Origin: DATJCV01 sp963707665
GTDB taxonomy: Bacteria > Pseudomonadota > Gammaproteobacteria > Burkholderiales > Burkholderiaceae_D
NCBI GenBank assembly: GCA_963707665.1
Contig: CAVPQU010000016.1
Span: 1-45,226 of the forward strand
Reading direction: 5' to 3'
Length of the DNA: 45,226 nt
The notes below the pieces were generated by a model that worked only from the letters and a program-made list of their open reading frames with translations, did not search any database and had not been told where the DNA came from. Positions 1-8,041 of this stretch are shown piece by piece. The position numbers and the translations under genes were made by a program. Within the stretch, counting starts at the first letter, position 1. Each line of letters begins with the position of its first letter.

Positions 1-132
1 GTTGGGATAATTTGAATAAGAATGATCTGATTGAAAGCGGTTTTTTTATTGGTAATGACGGCCAACGTGGATTGTCGACATCCGGGGGTGTCTGCGGGGG
101 TAGCCAGTTTCTTCTATGAATGACGTACCCGC

Positions 133-235
133 ATGCCGCTGACTAACGCAGCCGTCCGCAATGCCAAGCTTGGCGAAAAACCCTCAAGCTGTTTGATGGC
201 GGGGGTTATTCCTTTATATTTCTGTCCCGCACAAA
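133..235 (+). pseudogene. N-terminal remnant of a P4-type tyrosine integrase
   Basis: The frame from ATG 133 reads MPLTNAAVRNAKLGEKP and, after a one-base frame change near 183, continues as KLFDGGGYSFIF. Together these match the conserved start of phage P4-type integrases (DUF4102/Arm DNA-binding N-terminus, usual pattern MPLTDxxIRNAKPxxKPYKLxDGGGLYL). Nothing of the rest of the roughly 400-residue protein follows, so only about 35 codons survive. G-rich direct repeats (ccgggggtgtc and tgcgggggtag, 79-105) lie just upstream, as is common before such genes. I see no tRNA gene or core attachment site in the window. The remaining 100 bases up to 340 are A-rich and hold no recognisable gene. Confidence 0.6.
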
Positions 236-340
236 CACAGCGTCCCAAGCAGAATTTCAGCTTCAAAAACAACGTCAAAAATAAAAGCAAAAGCAACGGC
301 GACGTCAAAAACATACTTCAAGGCAGCGACAGCGTCGCCC

Positions 341-2377
341 TCATGGCACGCGGATATGGTCCACCAGCGCCAGCGTGCGCGCGTCCGGCGGCGGCGTCAG
401 CAAGCTGACCACGATCAGCGCCAGCATGCCGGCCGGTACGCCGAAGATGCCGGCCGAGATCGGCGCGATATGGAACCACTGCGCCTGTGCCGTGCCACCT
501 AGCGCCGGCAGCGTGTTTAGCATGTAATACACGCACACGCCAAAACCGATCACGATTGCGGCCAGCGCGCCTTGCTGATTGGCGCGTTTCCAGAAGGCGC
601 CCAACACCAATGCCGGAAACAGCGCCGAGGCGCCCAGTGAAAAGGCGGCGCCGACCAGCGACAGGATGTCAGCCGGCTTCAACGATGCCACGTAGGCCGC
701 CAGCAGTGCCATCACCAGCAGCAGCAGCTTGGAAATCGTCACCCGCTTCTGGGTCGAGGTGGCCGGGTTCAGGATCTTGTAGTAGATGTCGTTCGACAGC
801 GTGTTGGAAATCGTCATCAGCAGGCTGTCGGCGGTGGAGAGCGCCGCGGCCAGGCCGCCGGCCGCGATCAGGCCGGAAATCACGTAGGGCAGGCCGGCAA
901 TTTCCGGCGTCGCCAGCACCACGATGTCGCCATCCAGCACGATCTCCGCCAGTTGCACGATGCCATCATGGTTGATGTCGGTAATGCTCACCAGTGGGTT
1001 GAGCTTGTCAATCCCGGCCCAGTACGAGACCCACGGCGGCAACTGCGAAAACTCGGTGCCGACCAGCGAGGTATAGATATCGAACTTGACCAGCACCGCC
1101 AGTGCCGGCACCGTGAGGTACAGCAGCATGATGAAAAACAGCGTCCAGGCCACCGAACTGCGCGCCTGCGCTACCGACGGTGTGGTGTAGTAGCGGCCCA
1201 GGATATGCGGCAGCGCCGCGGTGCCCAGCATCAGGCAAAACACCAGTGCCAGGAAATTGTTGCGTTTGATGTCGGATGCTGCCCGGTCCTTGCCGGGAAA
1301 CGGCTCTGCGTGCGGCGTCGCTGGCTCGGCCCGTACCAGGTTGGCGGCCTTGGCCTCGATCCAGACCTGCTCGGCATCGGTCGCGGTCTTCGGATAAGCT
1401 GCCAGCTCGCGGCCAGCCGCCTTGATCTGGATCAGCGAGGCATCGTTGCTGCGCAGGCGTTCGATCTTGTGCTGGGCCGCGGCCAGCCCATCCTGCCAGG
1501 ATTGCGGCAGGTTGTTCAGCTTGTTGTCGTAGTCGTCGGCGCGCTGGCGGAACACCGCGCGCACTTGCTGCTCGCCGGGATCGGCGGCCAGTATCCGCTC
1601 GCGCTCGGCCAGCTTGGCCGAGGCGGTGCCGTAGGCGATCTGCGGAATCGGCACGCCGGTATGCTTGGCCGACAGCCAGATCACCGGGATCAGATAGGCA
1701 ATCAACAGCACGATGTATTGCGCGACCTGGGTCCAGGTCACCGCCCGCATGCCGCCCAGGAAGGAGCACACCAGGATGCTGGCCAGGCCGAGGAAGATGC
1801 CGACCGAAAAATCGACGCCGGTGAAGCGCGAAGTGATCAGGCCAACGCCATAGATCTGCGCTACCACGTAGGTAAACGACACGATCACGGTCGCTATCAC
1901 CGCGAAAATTCGAACCAGGTTGCTGTCGTAGCGGCCACGGTAGCGCGCCGCCAGGAAATCCGGAATCGTGTATTGGCCGAACTTGCGCAAGTAGGGCGCG
2001 ATGAACAGCGCCACCAGGCAATAGCCGCCGGTCCACCCCATGATGAAGGCCAGGCCGTCGAAGCCGAGCAGGTACAGGCCGCCGGCCAGGCTGATGAAGC
2101 TGGCGGCGGAAATCCAGTCGGCGGCGGTCGCCATGCCGTTGAAGAAAGCCGGCACGCGCCGCCCGGCAACGTAGTATTCGGCGATGTCGGAAGTGCGGCT
2201 CATGACACCGATGCCGGCATACAGGACGATGGTGGCGAACATGAACAGATAGCCAATCCAGGTGCGCGGGAAACCTTCCCGTTCCAGGATCGCCAGCACC
2301 AGCAGGAGCAGGATGAAGCCCAGCGTATACCAGGCGTAATAGCGCTTGAGCCTGCCGAAAAAGGCTCTATTCTCCAT
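341..2377 (-). CDS. Sodium:solute symporter large subunit, VC_2705 subfamily (ActP-like)
   Basis: A 678-residue inner-membrane transporter of the SSS family, expected to couple sodium entry to uptake of a small carboxylate such as acetate; the substrate is inferred. Hydrophobic segments fill most of the protein. The SSS core is clear at GRRVPAFFNGMATAADWISA (about 72-91) and GLAAALSTADSLLM in the second half. A long hydrophilic insert (about 250-370) is charged and lacks membrane segments, which is normal for the VC_2705 subfamily and explains the length above the usual 500-550. Residues 467-478 (DINHDGIVQLAE) fit a canonical EF-hand loop. The gene is last in a four-gene operon, and its ATG overlaps the end of the DUF4212 gene by 11 bases. 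Confidence 0.9.
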   Translation of the reverse strand: MENRAFFGRLKRYYAWYTLGFILLLLVLAILEREGFPRTWIGYLFMFATIVLYAGIGVMSRTSDIAEYYVAGRRVPAFFNGMATAADWISAASFISLAGGLYLLGFDGLAFIMGWTGGYCLVALFIAPYLRKFGQYTIPDFLAARYRGRYDSNLVRIFAVIATVIVSFTYVVAQIYGVGLITSRFTGVDFSVGIFLGLASILVCSFLGGMRAVTWTQVAQYIVLLIAYLIPVIWLSAKHTGVPIPQIAYGTASAKLAERERILAADPGEQQVRAVFRQRADDYDNKLNNLPQSWQDGLAAAQHKIERLRSNDASLIQIKAAGRELAAYPKTATDAEQVWIEAKAANLVRAEPATPHAEPFPGKDRAASDIKRNNFLALVFCLMLGTAALPHILGRYYTTPSVAQARSSVAWTLFFIMLLYLTVPALAVLVKFDIYTSLVGTEFSQLPPWVSYWAGIDKLNPLVSITDINHDGIVQLAEIVLDGDIVVLATPEIAGLPYVISGLIAAGGLAAALSTADSLLMTISNTLSNDIYYKILNPATSTQKRVTISKLLLLVMALLAAYVASLKPADILSLVGAAFSLGASALFPALVLGAFWKRANQQGALAAIVIGFGVCVYYMLNTLPALGGTAQAQWFHIAPISAGIFGVPAGMLALIVVSLLTPPPDARTLALVDHIRVP

Positions 2378-2666
2378 CGCCGCTGGCCTCCAGCATGCGG
2401 TCGAGGCGCCGCATCTGCCAGGCGTACCCGGTCACCAGCGCCAGGTACAGCAGGGTCGCGCCTTGCGCCGCCAGGTAGAACGACAGGGTCCAGCCGAAGA
2501 ACTCGATCTGCGCCAGTTCGCGCGCGAAGAAGACCGTGCCAAAAGTCAGCGCAAACCATGTCAGCGCCAGCCATAGCGTCAGGCGCCGGGTGCGGCGCCA
2601 GTGTGCGGCGCGGCCTTGGGCCTGTTGCTCGGCAGCGGAGGCGGAGGCAGGGGAGGGGGCGTGCAT
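2367..2666 (-). CDS. DUF4212 sodium/substrate symporter small subunit
   Basis: A 99-residue protein with two membrane segments (about 29-47 and 60-82) and a polar N-terminus. It matches the DUF4212 family, which nearly always sits directly before a VC_2705-type symporter and is thought to be its small subunit. The motif TFGTVFFARELAQIEFFGW between the helices is typical. The start lies one base after the histidine kinase stop, and the gene overlaps the symporter by 11 bases, so the two subunits are probably translationally coupled. Its exact role in transport is not established. Confidence 0.85.
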   Translation of the reverse strand: MHAPSPASASAAEQQAQGRAAHWRRTRRLTLWLALTWFALTFGTVFFARELAQIEFFGWTLSFYLAAQGATLLYLALVTGYAWQMRRLDRMLEASGDGE

Positions 2667-2667
2667 A

Positions 2668-4222
2668 TCAGCCGATATCTTCCAGCAGGGTCGCCGCCTG
2701 CTGCAAGGGCAGGGTCACGCGCACCAGACAGCCCGGGAATTTCGGGTCGTGGCAGTGCGGATTGCTGAAAATATCCACTTCCGCCTGATGCTGCTGGGCG
2801 ATTTCGCGCACGATTGCCAGCCCCAGTCCGCTACCCTCGGTATTGCTTCCCAGGATCCGATAAAAACGCTCGAACACGTGGCCGCGTTCCGCCGCCGGAA
2901 TGCCGGCGCCGGTGTCCTCGATCTCCAGCATCGCGCGCCGCGCCTCGTCGTCGTCGCGCACCCGCACGGTGACGCTGCCGCCGGCGGCAGAATAACGGAG
3001 CGCGTTGTCGATCAGATTGTTCAGCAGTTCGCGCAGCATGATCGGGTTGGCCGCCACGATCACCGCATGCCCGGACTGCTCAAAGCCAAGGTCGATCCCT
3101 TGCGCTAGCGACACCTGCACCCATTCCTGCACCACGCCGCGCGCCAGGTCCGACAATTCGGTCAGCACCATGGGCTGTGCCTGCGGCGACGGGTTCTCAG
3201 CGCGCGCCAGCGCCAGCAACTGGTTGACCAGGCGGGTGGCCGATTGCGAGCTTTTCGACAGCTGTTCCAGCGAACGGTGGATTTCTTCCTGACTGGTCTG
3301 GCGCAAGGCCAATTCGGATTGCATGCGCATGCCGGCCAGCGGCGTTTTCATCTGGTGCGCGGCATCTGCGATGAAGCGCTTTTGCAGCTGGATGGTTTGC
3401 GACAGGCGCTCCAGCATCTCGTTCAGCGAACGCACTAGCGGCGCGATTTCCTCCGGCACCTGGCCGGATTCAATCGGACTCAAATCGTCCGGTCGCCGCG
3501 CACGGATGCGCCACTGCAATTCGGCCAGCGGCGACAAGCCGCGCGACAGCGCAAACCAGACCAGCGCCAGCGCGATCGGCAGGATCACGAATTCGGGCAG
3601 GATCACGCCCTTGATGATCTGGTTCGATAGTTGTGCCCGCTTGTCCAGTGTCTCGCTGACCTGTACCAGCACGCGCCGCGGTTCGTTCTCGAGCGGCCCG
3701 TTGTCGGTGCCGGGCGGACGCAGGTTCAGATACAGCCAGGCCACTCGGACTTCGGCCGCGCGCATGTAGTCGTAGCGGAACTGCACCGACCACGGCTGCA
3801 CTGGCGCGTCCGGGCGACGGCGGCGGCAATGGCAGATCGGGGTCGCCGGCCAGCCATTCGTCGTCCGGCCCGCTGATGCGGAAATACACGTTGTCGATAT
3901 CGTCGGCGCGCAAGACCTGCTGCGCCGCGTCCGGCAGCCGCACCAGCGGCTTGCCCTTGATCTCCTTGACCTGCTGCGCCAGGACCATGACCCGGTCCTC
4001 CAGCGCGCGGTCAAACGGTTCATTGGCAATCGATTTCGCCCCCAGATACGTGACGCCGATGCTGAGCGGCCACAGCAGCAGCAGCGGCACCAGCATCCAG
4101 TCGAGGATCTCGCCAAACAAGGAACGCCGGATCGGCTCTTCCGCGGGGCCGTCCAGCTTGCCATCCAGCGCCTGACTAGCCGGTGCCTGATCCGCAGGTG
4201 GCGCGTGCGACGAAGCGGCCAT
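2668..4222 (-). CDS. Sensor histidine kinase, TctE/QseC type (one frameshift)
   Basis: Membrane sensor kinase of about 518 residues that should phosphorylate the adjacent OmpR-type regulator. The N-terminus (FGEILDWMLVPLLLLWPLSI, then SIANEPFDRALEDRV) is a TctE-type sensor region (2CSK_N family), followed by a second membrane segment, a HAMP-like linker, the H-box ADAAHQMKTPLAGM, the N-box NLIDNALRYS and the G-boxes EDTGAGIP and GSGLGLAIV. The frame changes near 3815-3830: GDPDLPLPPP is read in one frame and PVQPWSVQFRYDYMRAAEV in the next. One extra base explains it, and no domain is missing. The ATG at 4222 lies 8 bases after the regulator stop and is the only start that does not run deep into the regulator. 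Confidence 0.88.
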
Positions 4223-4230
4223 GCCGGACT

Positions 4231-4935
4231 TCAGCGCGCCAGCACGCCGCTGTTCCTGGCGTTGGGGTCGCTGAATTTTTCCAGGCAATAACCGAGGCCG
4301 CGCACGGTGGCGATGCGCACGCCACCGACTTCGATTTTCTTGCGCAGCCGGTGTACATACACTTCGATCGCATTATTGCTGACTTCCTCGCCCCATTCGC
4401 ACAGATGGTCGACCAATTGCTCTTTCGAGACCAGGCGGCCGCAGCGCAACAGCAACACTTCCAGCAGGCCGAGTTCGCGCGCCGATAACTCCAGCATCTG
4501 TTGGTCGATGTAGGCAATGCGGCCGACCTGGTCGTAGCACAGCGGACCGTGCCGGATCACGCTCGGACCGCCGCCGGCGCCGCGCCGCGTCAGCGCCCGC
4601 ACCCGCGCCTCGAGTTCCGACAGCGCAAACGGCTTGGCCATATAGTCGTCGGCGCCCTGATCAAGCGCCACTACGCGTTGCTCGATCGAGTCGCCGGCGG
4701 TCAGGATCAATACCGGCAAGTGCGAATTGCGCGCCCGCAGGCGGCGCAGCACCTCCAGACCGGACAGTTTCGGCAAGCCCAGATCGAGAATCAGCAAATC
4801 GAAATCCTGGGTGGTCAGCGCCAGATCCGCTTCGGCGCCATCCTTGACGCAGTCGGCCGCATAACCGGAGTGACGCAGTGAGCGCGTCAGGCCGTCGGCC
4901 AGTACATTGTCATCTTCGGCAAGCAGTATGCGCAT
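4231..4935 (-). CDS. OmpR-family response regulator, TctD/QseB type
   Basis: A 234-residue two-component regulator. The receiver domain (1-118) has the acidic pocket AEDD (6-9), the phosphoacceptor D51 in LLILDLGLP and K101 in MAKPF. A winged-helix Trans_reg_C domain follows (about 130-225), with the typical end VHRLRKKIEVGGVRIATVRGLGYCLE. The start at MRILLAEDDN is chosen over a longer frame because the beta-1 strand begins there in this family. It is the first gene of the operon with the kinase, DUF4212 and symporter genes, so it probably controls carboxylate uptake; the signal is not deducible from sequence. Confidence 0.92.
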   Translation of the reverse strand: MRILLAEDDNVLADGLTRSLRHSGYAADCVKDGAEADLALTTQDFDLLILDLGLPKLSGLEVLRRLRARNSHLPVLILTAGDSIEQRVVALDQGADDYMAKPFALSELEARVRALTRRGAGGGPSVIRHGPLCYDQVGRIAYIDQQMLELSARELGLLEVLLLRCGRLVSKEQLVDHLCEWGEEVSNNAIEVYVHRLRKKIEVGGVRIATVRGLGYCLEKFSDPNARNSGVLAR

Positions 4936-5081
4936 GATGGGCCCTGGCAAGTGGGTGAGGCAACTGCAGGAGCGGGTAGTCTATTGCGTTTCCGCAATAC
5001 CGACAAGAAAAGCCGCGTACCGGCAAAAGAAGGCTCGGCCGCGCTGCAGGATCGATATCGCGGGTGGCCACTGGTTTTCAT

Positions 5082-5142
5082 ATACTCCATGGAACGACGA
5101 TTAGATACTGTGGTATTTGTTTAAGATTTTGAACATACTCTT
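5082..5142 (+). repeat. ATACTCC paired repeat, copy E1
   Basis: ATACTCCA (5082-5089) and a second ATACTCtt (5135-5142) lie in the same orientation, 53 bases start to start. The bases before the second motif, gattttgaac, closely match those in copy E5 (gattttcaac). This is one of five such pairs in the window, all between genes. Confidence 0.6.
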
Positions 5143-5323
5143 GATATTATTGTGGCGACGACTCGCGGCACGATGGTGAGCCTGTCGCGCTGGTGCCGGG
5201 CCGCGGGCCCGATACGAACGCACTAGGGAGCGGCCAACCCAAGGGGCCGGCATGACGGTGCTGGCGCTGGTCGCAAACACGTATCAATCGTGCGTGTCGG
5301 CATAATCCAAGATAAAAACCTGC

Positions 5324-5352
5324 TTGCATAAAGTACTGTTATTTTATACAGT
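5324..5352 (+). promoter_or_regulatory. recA sigma-70 promoter
   Basis: TTGCAT (5324-5329) and TACAGT (5347-5352) are separated by 17 bases, a good sigma-70 pair. The LexA site covers the spacer and the -10 hexamer, so bound LexA would block RNA polymerase. It lies about 70 bases before the recA start. Confidence 0.75.
5336..5351. promoter_or_regulatory. LexA/SOS box of recA
   Basis: The 16-base site has the form CTGT-N8-ACAG (CTGTTATTTTATACAG), matching the SOS consensus used by LexA in beta- and gammaproteobacteria, including an AT-rich core. Its position over the recA -10 element is the expected one for DNA-damage control. Confidence 0.9.
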
Positions 5353-5422
5353 ATCGTTTTGGCCCGAGAATCACGACGTATCGCGCACGCACGTTCAACC
5401 TCCTTTCGCGAAAGACTATTTT

Positions 5423-6511
5423 ATGGACGACAAAAAATCCGCCCCCGGTACCGATAAAGGCAGAGCGCTGGCAGCCGCGCTGGCGCAGATCGAAAAACAG
5501 TTCGGCAAAGGCTCGGTCATGCGCATGGAAGACGGCGCTGTGGTCGAAGAGGTGGCGACGGTATCCACCGGCTCGCTCGGCCTCGATATCGCGCTTGGCG
5601 TCGGCGGCCTGCCGCGCGGCCGGGTGGTCGAAATCTACGGCCCGGAATCCTCCGGCAAGACCACGTTGACCTTGCAAACCATTGCCGAGATGCAAAAACT
5701 GGGCGGCACCTGCGCCTTCATCGACGCCGAACACGCGCTGGACGTCGGCTACGCGCAAAAGCTCGGCATCAACCTGTCCGACCTGCTGATTTCGCAGCCG
5801 GACACCGGCGAACAGGCGCTCGAAATCACCGATGCGCTGGTGCGTTCCGGCGCCGTCGACCTGGTCGTGATCGACTCGGTGGCGGCGCTGACGCCACGCG
5901 CCGAAATCGAAGGCGACATGGGCGATTCGCTGCCCGGCCTGCAGGCCCGTTTGATGTCGCAGGCGCTGCGCAAGCTGACCGGCTCGATCAACCGCACCAA
6001 CACGCTGGTGATCTTCATCAACCAGATCCGCATGAAGATCGGCGTCATGTTCGGCAACCCGGAAACCACCACCGGCGGCAACGCGCTGAAGTTCTACGCC
6101 TCGGTGCGGCTCGACATCCGCCGCACCGGCTCGATCAAGTCGGGCGACGAAGTGATCGGCAATGAAACCCGGGTCAAGGTGGTCAAGAACAAGATCGCGC
6201 CGCCGTTCAAGGAAGCGCATTTCGACATCCTGTATGGGGAAGGCACCTCGCGCGAAGGCGAAATTCTCGATCTCGGCTCCGATACCAAGGTGGTCGAAAA
6301 ATCCGGCGCCTGGTACAGCTACAACGGCGAACGCATCGGCCAGGGCAAGGACAATGCGCGCAACTACCTGAAAGAACGCCCGGAGCTGGCGCGCGAAATC
6401 GAAAACAAGGTGCGGGTCGCCCTCGGTGTGCCGGAGCTGGGCGCGATCAAGGGTGCGGAACCGGCTGCCGCGCCGGCGAACGGCAAGAAAACCGTCAAGG
6501 ATGTGGAATAA
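5423..6511 (+). CDS. recA: Recombinase RecA
   Basis: A 362-residue RecA that forms ATP-dependent filaments on single-stranded DNA, drives strand exchange and triggers LexA self-cleavage. The Walker A motif GPESSGKT is at 73-80, and the loop LTGSINRTNTLVIFINQIRMK and the stretch FGNPETTTGGNALKFYAS are nearly invariant in the family. The start MDDKKSAPG is chosen because it begins the aligned region; a longer upstream frame would run through the promoter. The acidic tail is short here, ending KKTVKDVE. SOS-regulated from the box at 5336-5351; recX lies downstream after a large palindrome. Confidence 0.98.
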   Translation: MDDKKSAPGTDKGRALAAALAQIEKQFGKGSVMRMEDGAVVEEVATVSTGSLGLDIALGVGGLPRGRVVEIYGPESSGKTTLTLQTIAEMQKLGGTCAFIDAEHALDVGYAQKLGINLSDLLISQPDTGEQALEITDALVRSGAVDLVVIDSVAALTPRAEIEGDMGDSLPGLQARLMSQALRKLTGSINRTNTLVIFINQIRMKIGVMFGNPETTTGGNALKFYASVRLDIRRTGSIKSGDEVIGNETRVKVVKNKIAPPFKEAHFDILYGEGTSREGEILDLGSDTKVVEKSGAWYSYNGERIGQGKDNARNYLKERPELAREIENKVRVALGVPELGAIKGAEPAAAPANGKKTVKDVE

Positions 6512-6572
6512 GTTCCGGCTTGTCCGCGCAGGGTGCAGCAGGGAATTCCGGCAACCTGCTGCCCGCCGAACG

Positions 6573-6606
6573 GGGTGCGTTTGCGCTGGCCAGCGCAAAC
6601 GCACCC
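6573..6606. repeat. 34-bp perfect palindrome between recA and recX
   Basis: GGGTGCGTTTGCGCTGG followed at once by its exact complement gives 17 paired bases with no mismatch, centred on GGCC. It begins 61 bases after the recA stop. A short second palindrome CCTTGCAAGG (6605-6614) overlaps its end. There is no T-run, so it is not a standard intrinsic terminator, but the RNA hairpin would be very stable and could limit read-through into recX. Confidence 0.8.
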
Positions 6607-6776
6607 TTGCAAGGAAGGCCGACGTCGTGCGTAATGCAGGGATAGGGGCCGTTCCGGACGTGCTGTGAACATGCCACAGGATTCATGCTTAGCCGCCGGT
6701 TAGTGAAGCAGGATGGTTTTCCGAGGTTCGCCGCCGGCTGTCAATATTTCGCTTACTTCCACTTTCCAAGCGCATC

Positions 6777-7232
6777 ATGGCCGCACCCAAACTCAGCCTG
6801 AAGGGACGCGCACTGCGCTATCTGTCGGCGCGCGAGCACAGCCGGCTGGAGCTGACGCGCAAGCTGTCCCGCTATGCGCAGGAGGGCGACGATGTCGACG
6901 CCCTGCTCGATGCGCTGGAAGCGGCCAACCTGCTGTCCCAATCCCGATTTTCCGAATCCCTGATCCATCGCCGCGCCGCCCGCTTCGGCAATAACCGCAT
7001 CGTCTCCGAGCTGCAAAGCCACGGCATCGGCGGTGAAGAATTGGGCGCGATCAAGGCCGAGCTGGCGCAGGACGAGGTGGCGCGCGCACGCGCGGTCTGG
7101 CGCCGCAAATTTCCCGAAGCGGCGGCGGACGCGGCGCAACACGCGAAACAGGTGCGCTTTCTGCTGCAGCGCGGCTTCTCGCAGCAGGCGATCCGGGCCG
7201 CCATGCGCAAGGGTAGCGCCGACGACGACTGA
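6777..7232 (+). CDS. recX: Regulatory protein RecX
   Basis: A 151-residue RecX, which binds inside RecA filaments and limits their growth. The three-helix RecX repeats are visible in LKGRALRYLSAREHSRLELTRKL and in the middle section FSESLIHRRAARFGNNRIVSELQSHGI. The C-terminal repeat ends VRFLLQRGFSQQAIRAAM. Length and position after recA are typical. The only DNA feature between them is the palindrome at 6573, so recX expression probably depends partly on read-through from recA. A hairpin (7255-7273, CCTGCTC/GAGCAGG) follows the gene, without an adjacent T-run. Confidence 0.93.
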   Translation: MAAPKLSLKGRALRYLSAREHSRLELTRKLSRYAQEGDDVDALLDALEAANLLSQSRFSESLIHRRAARFGNNRIVSELQSHGIGGEELGAIKAELAQDEVARARAVWRRKFPEAAADAAQHAKQVRFLLQRGFSQQAIRAAMRKGSADDD

Positions 7233-7399
7233 GCCAACCCGGCAGCCGCATACACCTGCTCGGCGCGAGCAGGCGCCAGCTGTGCTACACTTTTACGGTT
7301 TTTTTGCAGTGCCGCATGAGCGGCTGTTGGCGCAGAAGCTGCGACGACAACACGCAAATGCGGCGCCTATTATTTTGCCGCTCGCCGGCATTGGTTTTT

Positions 7400-7978
7400 A
7401 TGCCCTTATCGCCGCCCGCTTCGCGCCGTACCCTGAAGCACACCCGCAGCATCCAAGTCGCCGCTTTCGCGCGCGACGATGGTCTATGGGATATCGACGC
7501 CCATATCACCGACATCAAGACCCGTGACATCCAGCTGGCCGCCGGCACGCGTGCAGCCAACACGCCGCTGCACGACCTGTGGCTGCGGCTGACCATCGAT
7601 ACCCAATTGACGGTAGTCGACGCCGAGGCGGTGTCCGATGCCGTGCCGTATCCCGGTTTTTGCGACACCATTGGCCCGGCATATGAAAAGCTGATCGGCC
7701 TGAACCTGGTTCGAGGTTTTCGCAAACAGCTCAATGAACGCCTGGCTGGCGTGCTCGGCTGTACCCATCTGACCGAACTGGCGCAAGTGCTGCCGACGGC
7801 GGCGATCCAGGCCTTTGCCGGCGACGTTTTCGACACCAGCGAGGGCGGTCCCGGCGGCGCGGGCAGCAAACCGTTCCAGCTGGATCGCTGCCATGCACTG
7901 CGCAGCGACGGTGCCGCGGTCGCTCAATACTATCCGCGCTGGGCCGTGAAGGCGGCGGCCAGCCCGGAATCCAGCTAG
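7400..7978 (+). CDS. DUF2889 family protein
   Basis: A 192-residue protein of the DUF2889 family, common in betaproteobacteria and of unknown function. Recognisable stretches are HTRSIQVAAFARDDGLWDIDAHITDIK near the start and GCTHLTELAQVLPTAAIQAF in the second half. There is no signal peptide or membrane segment. I chose MPLSPPASRRTL as start because family members begin just before the HTRSI motif; a longer frame from 7304 would add low-complexity residues. It lies alone between recX and sucC on the same strand. Confidence 0.8.
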   Translation: MPLSPPASRRTLKHTRSIQVAAFARDDGLWDIDAHITDIKTRDIQLAAGTRAANTPLHDLWLRLTIDTQLTVVDAEAVSDAVPYPGFCDTIGPAYEKLIGLNLVRGFRKQLNERLAGVLGCTHLTELAQVLPTAAIQAFAGDVFDTSEGGPGGAGSKPFQLDRCHALRSDGAAVAQYYPRWAVKAAASPESS

Positions 7979-8041
7979 AACAGAACACCATCGATTTTTA
8001 CCTCGCAGTTTTTTTCAATAAGTTTCAGAAGGGAAGCTCGC

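Larger units (their letters stand above)
4936..5422. other. Divergent intergenic region between the regulator gene and recA
   Basis: About 490 bases without a convincing gene. It holds the start region of the minus-strand two-component operon, an AT-rich stretch with the ATACTCC paired repeat at 5082-5142, a GC-rich stretch at 5150-5270 in which I see nothing specific, and the recA promoter with its SOS box at 5324-5352. Confidence 0.7.

Noticed and set aside
953..2788. A long open frame (over 600 codons) antisense to the symporter and kinase genes
   Set aside because: It is a by-product of high GC codon use in the opposite strand; its composition (runs of Arg, Gln, His, Gly) is typical of a shadow frame and it matches no protein family.
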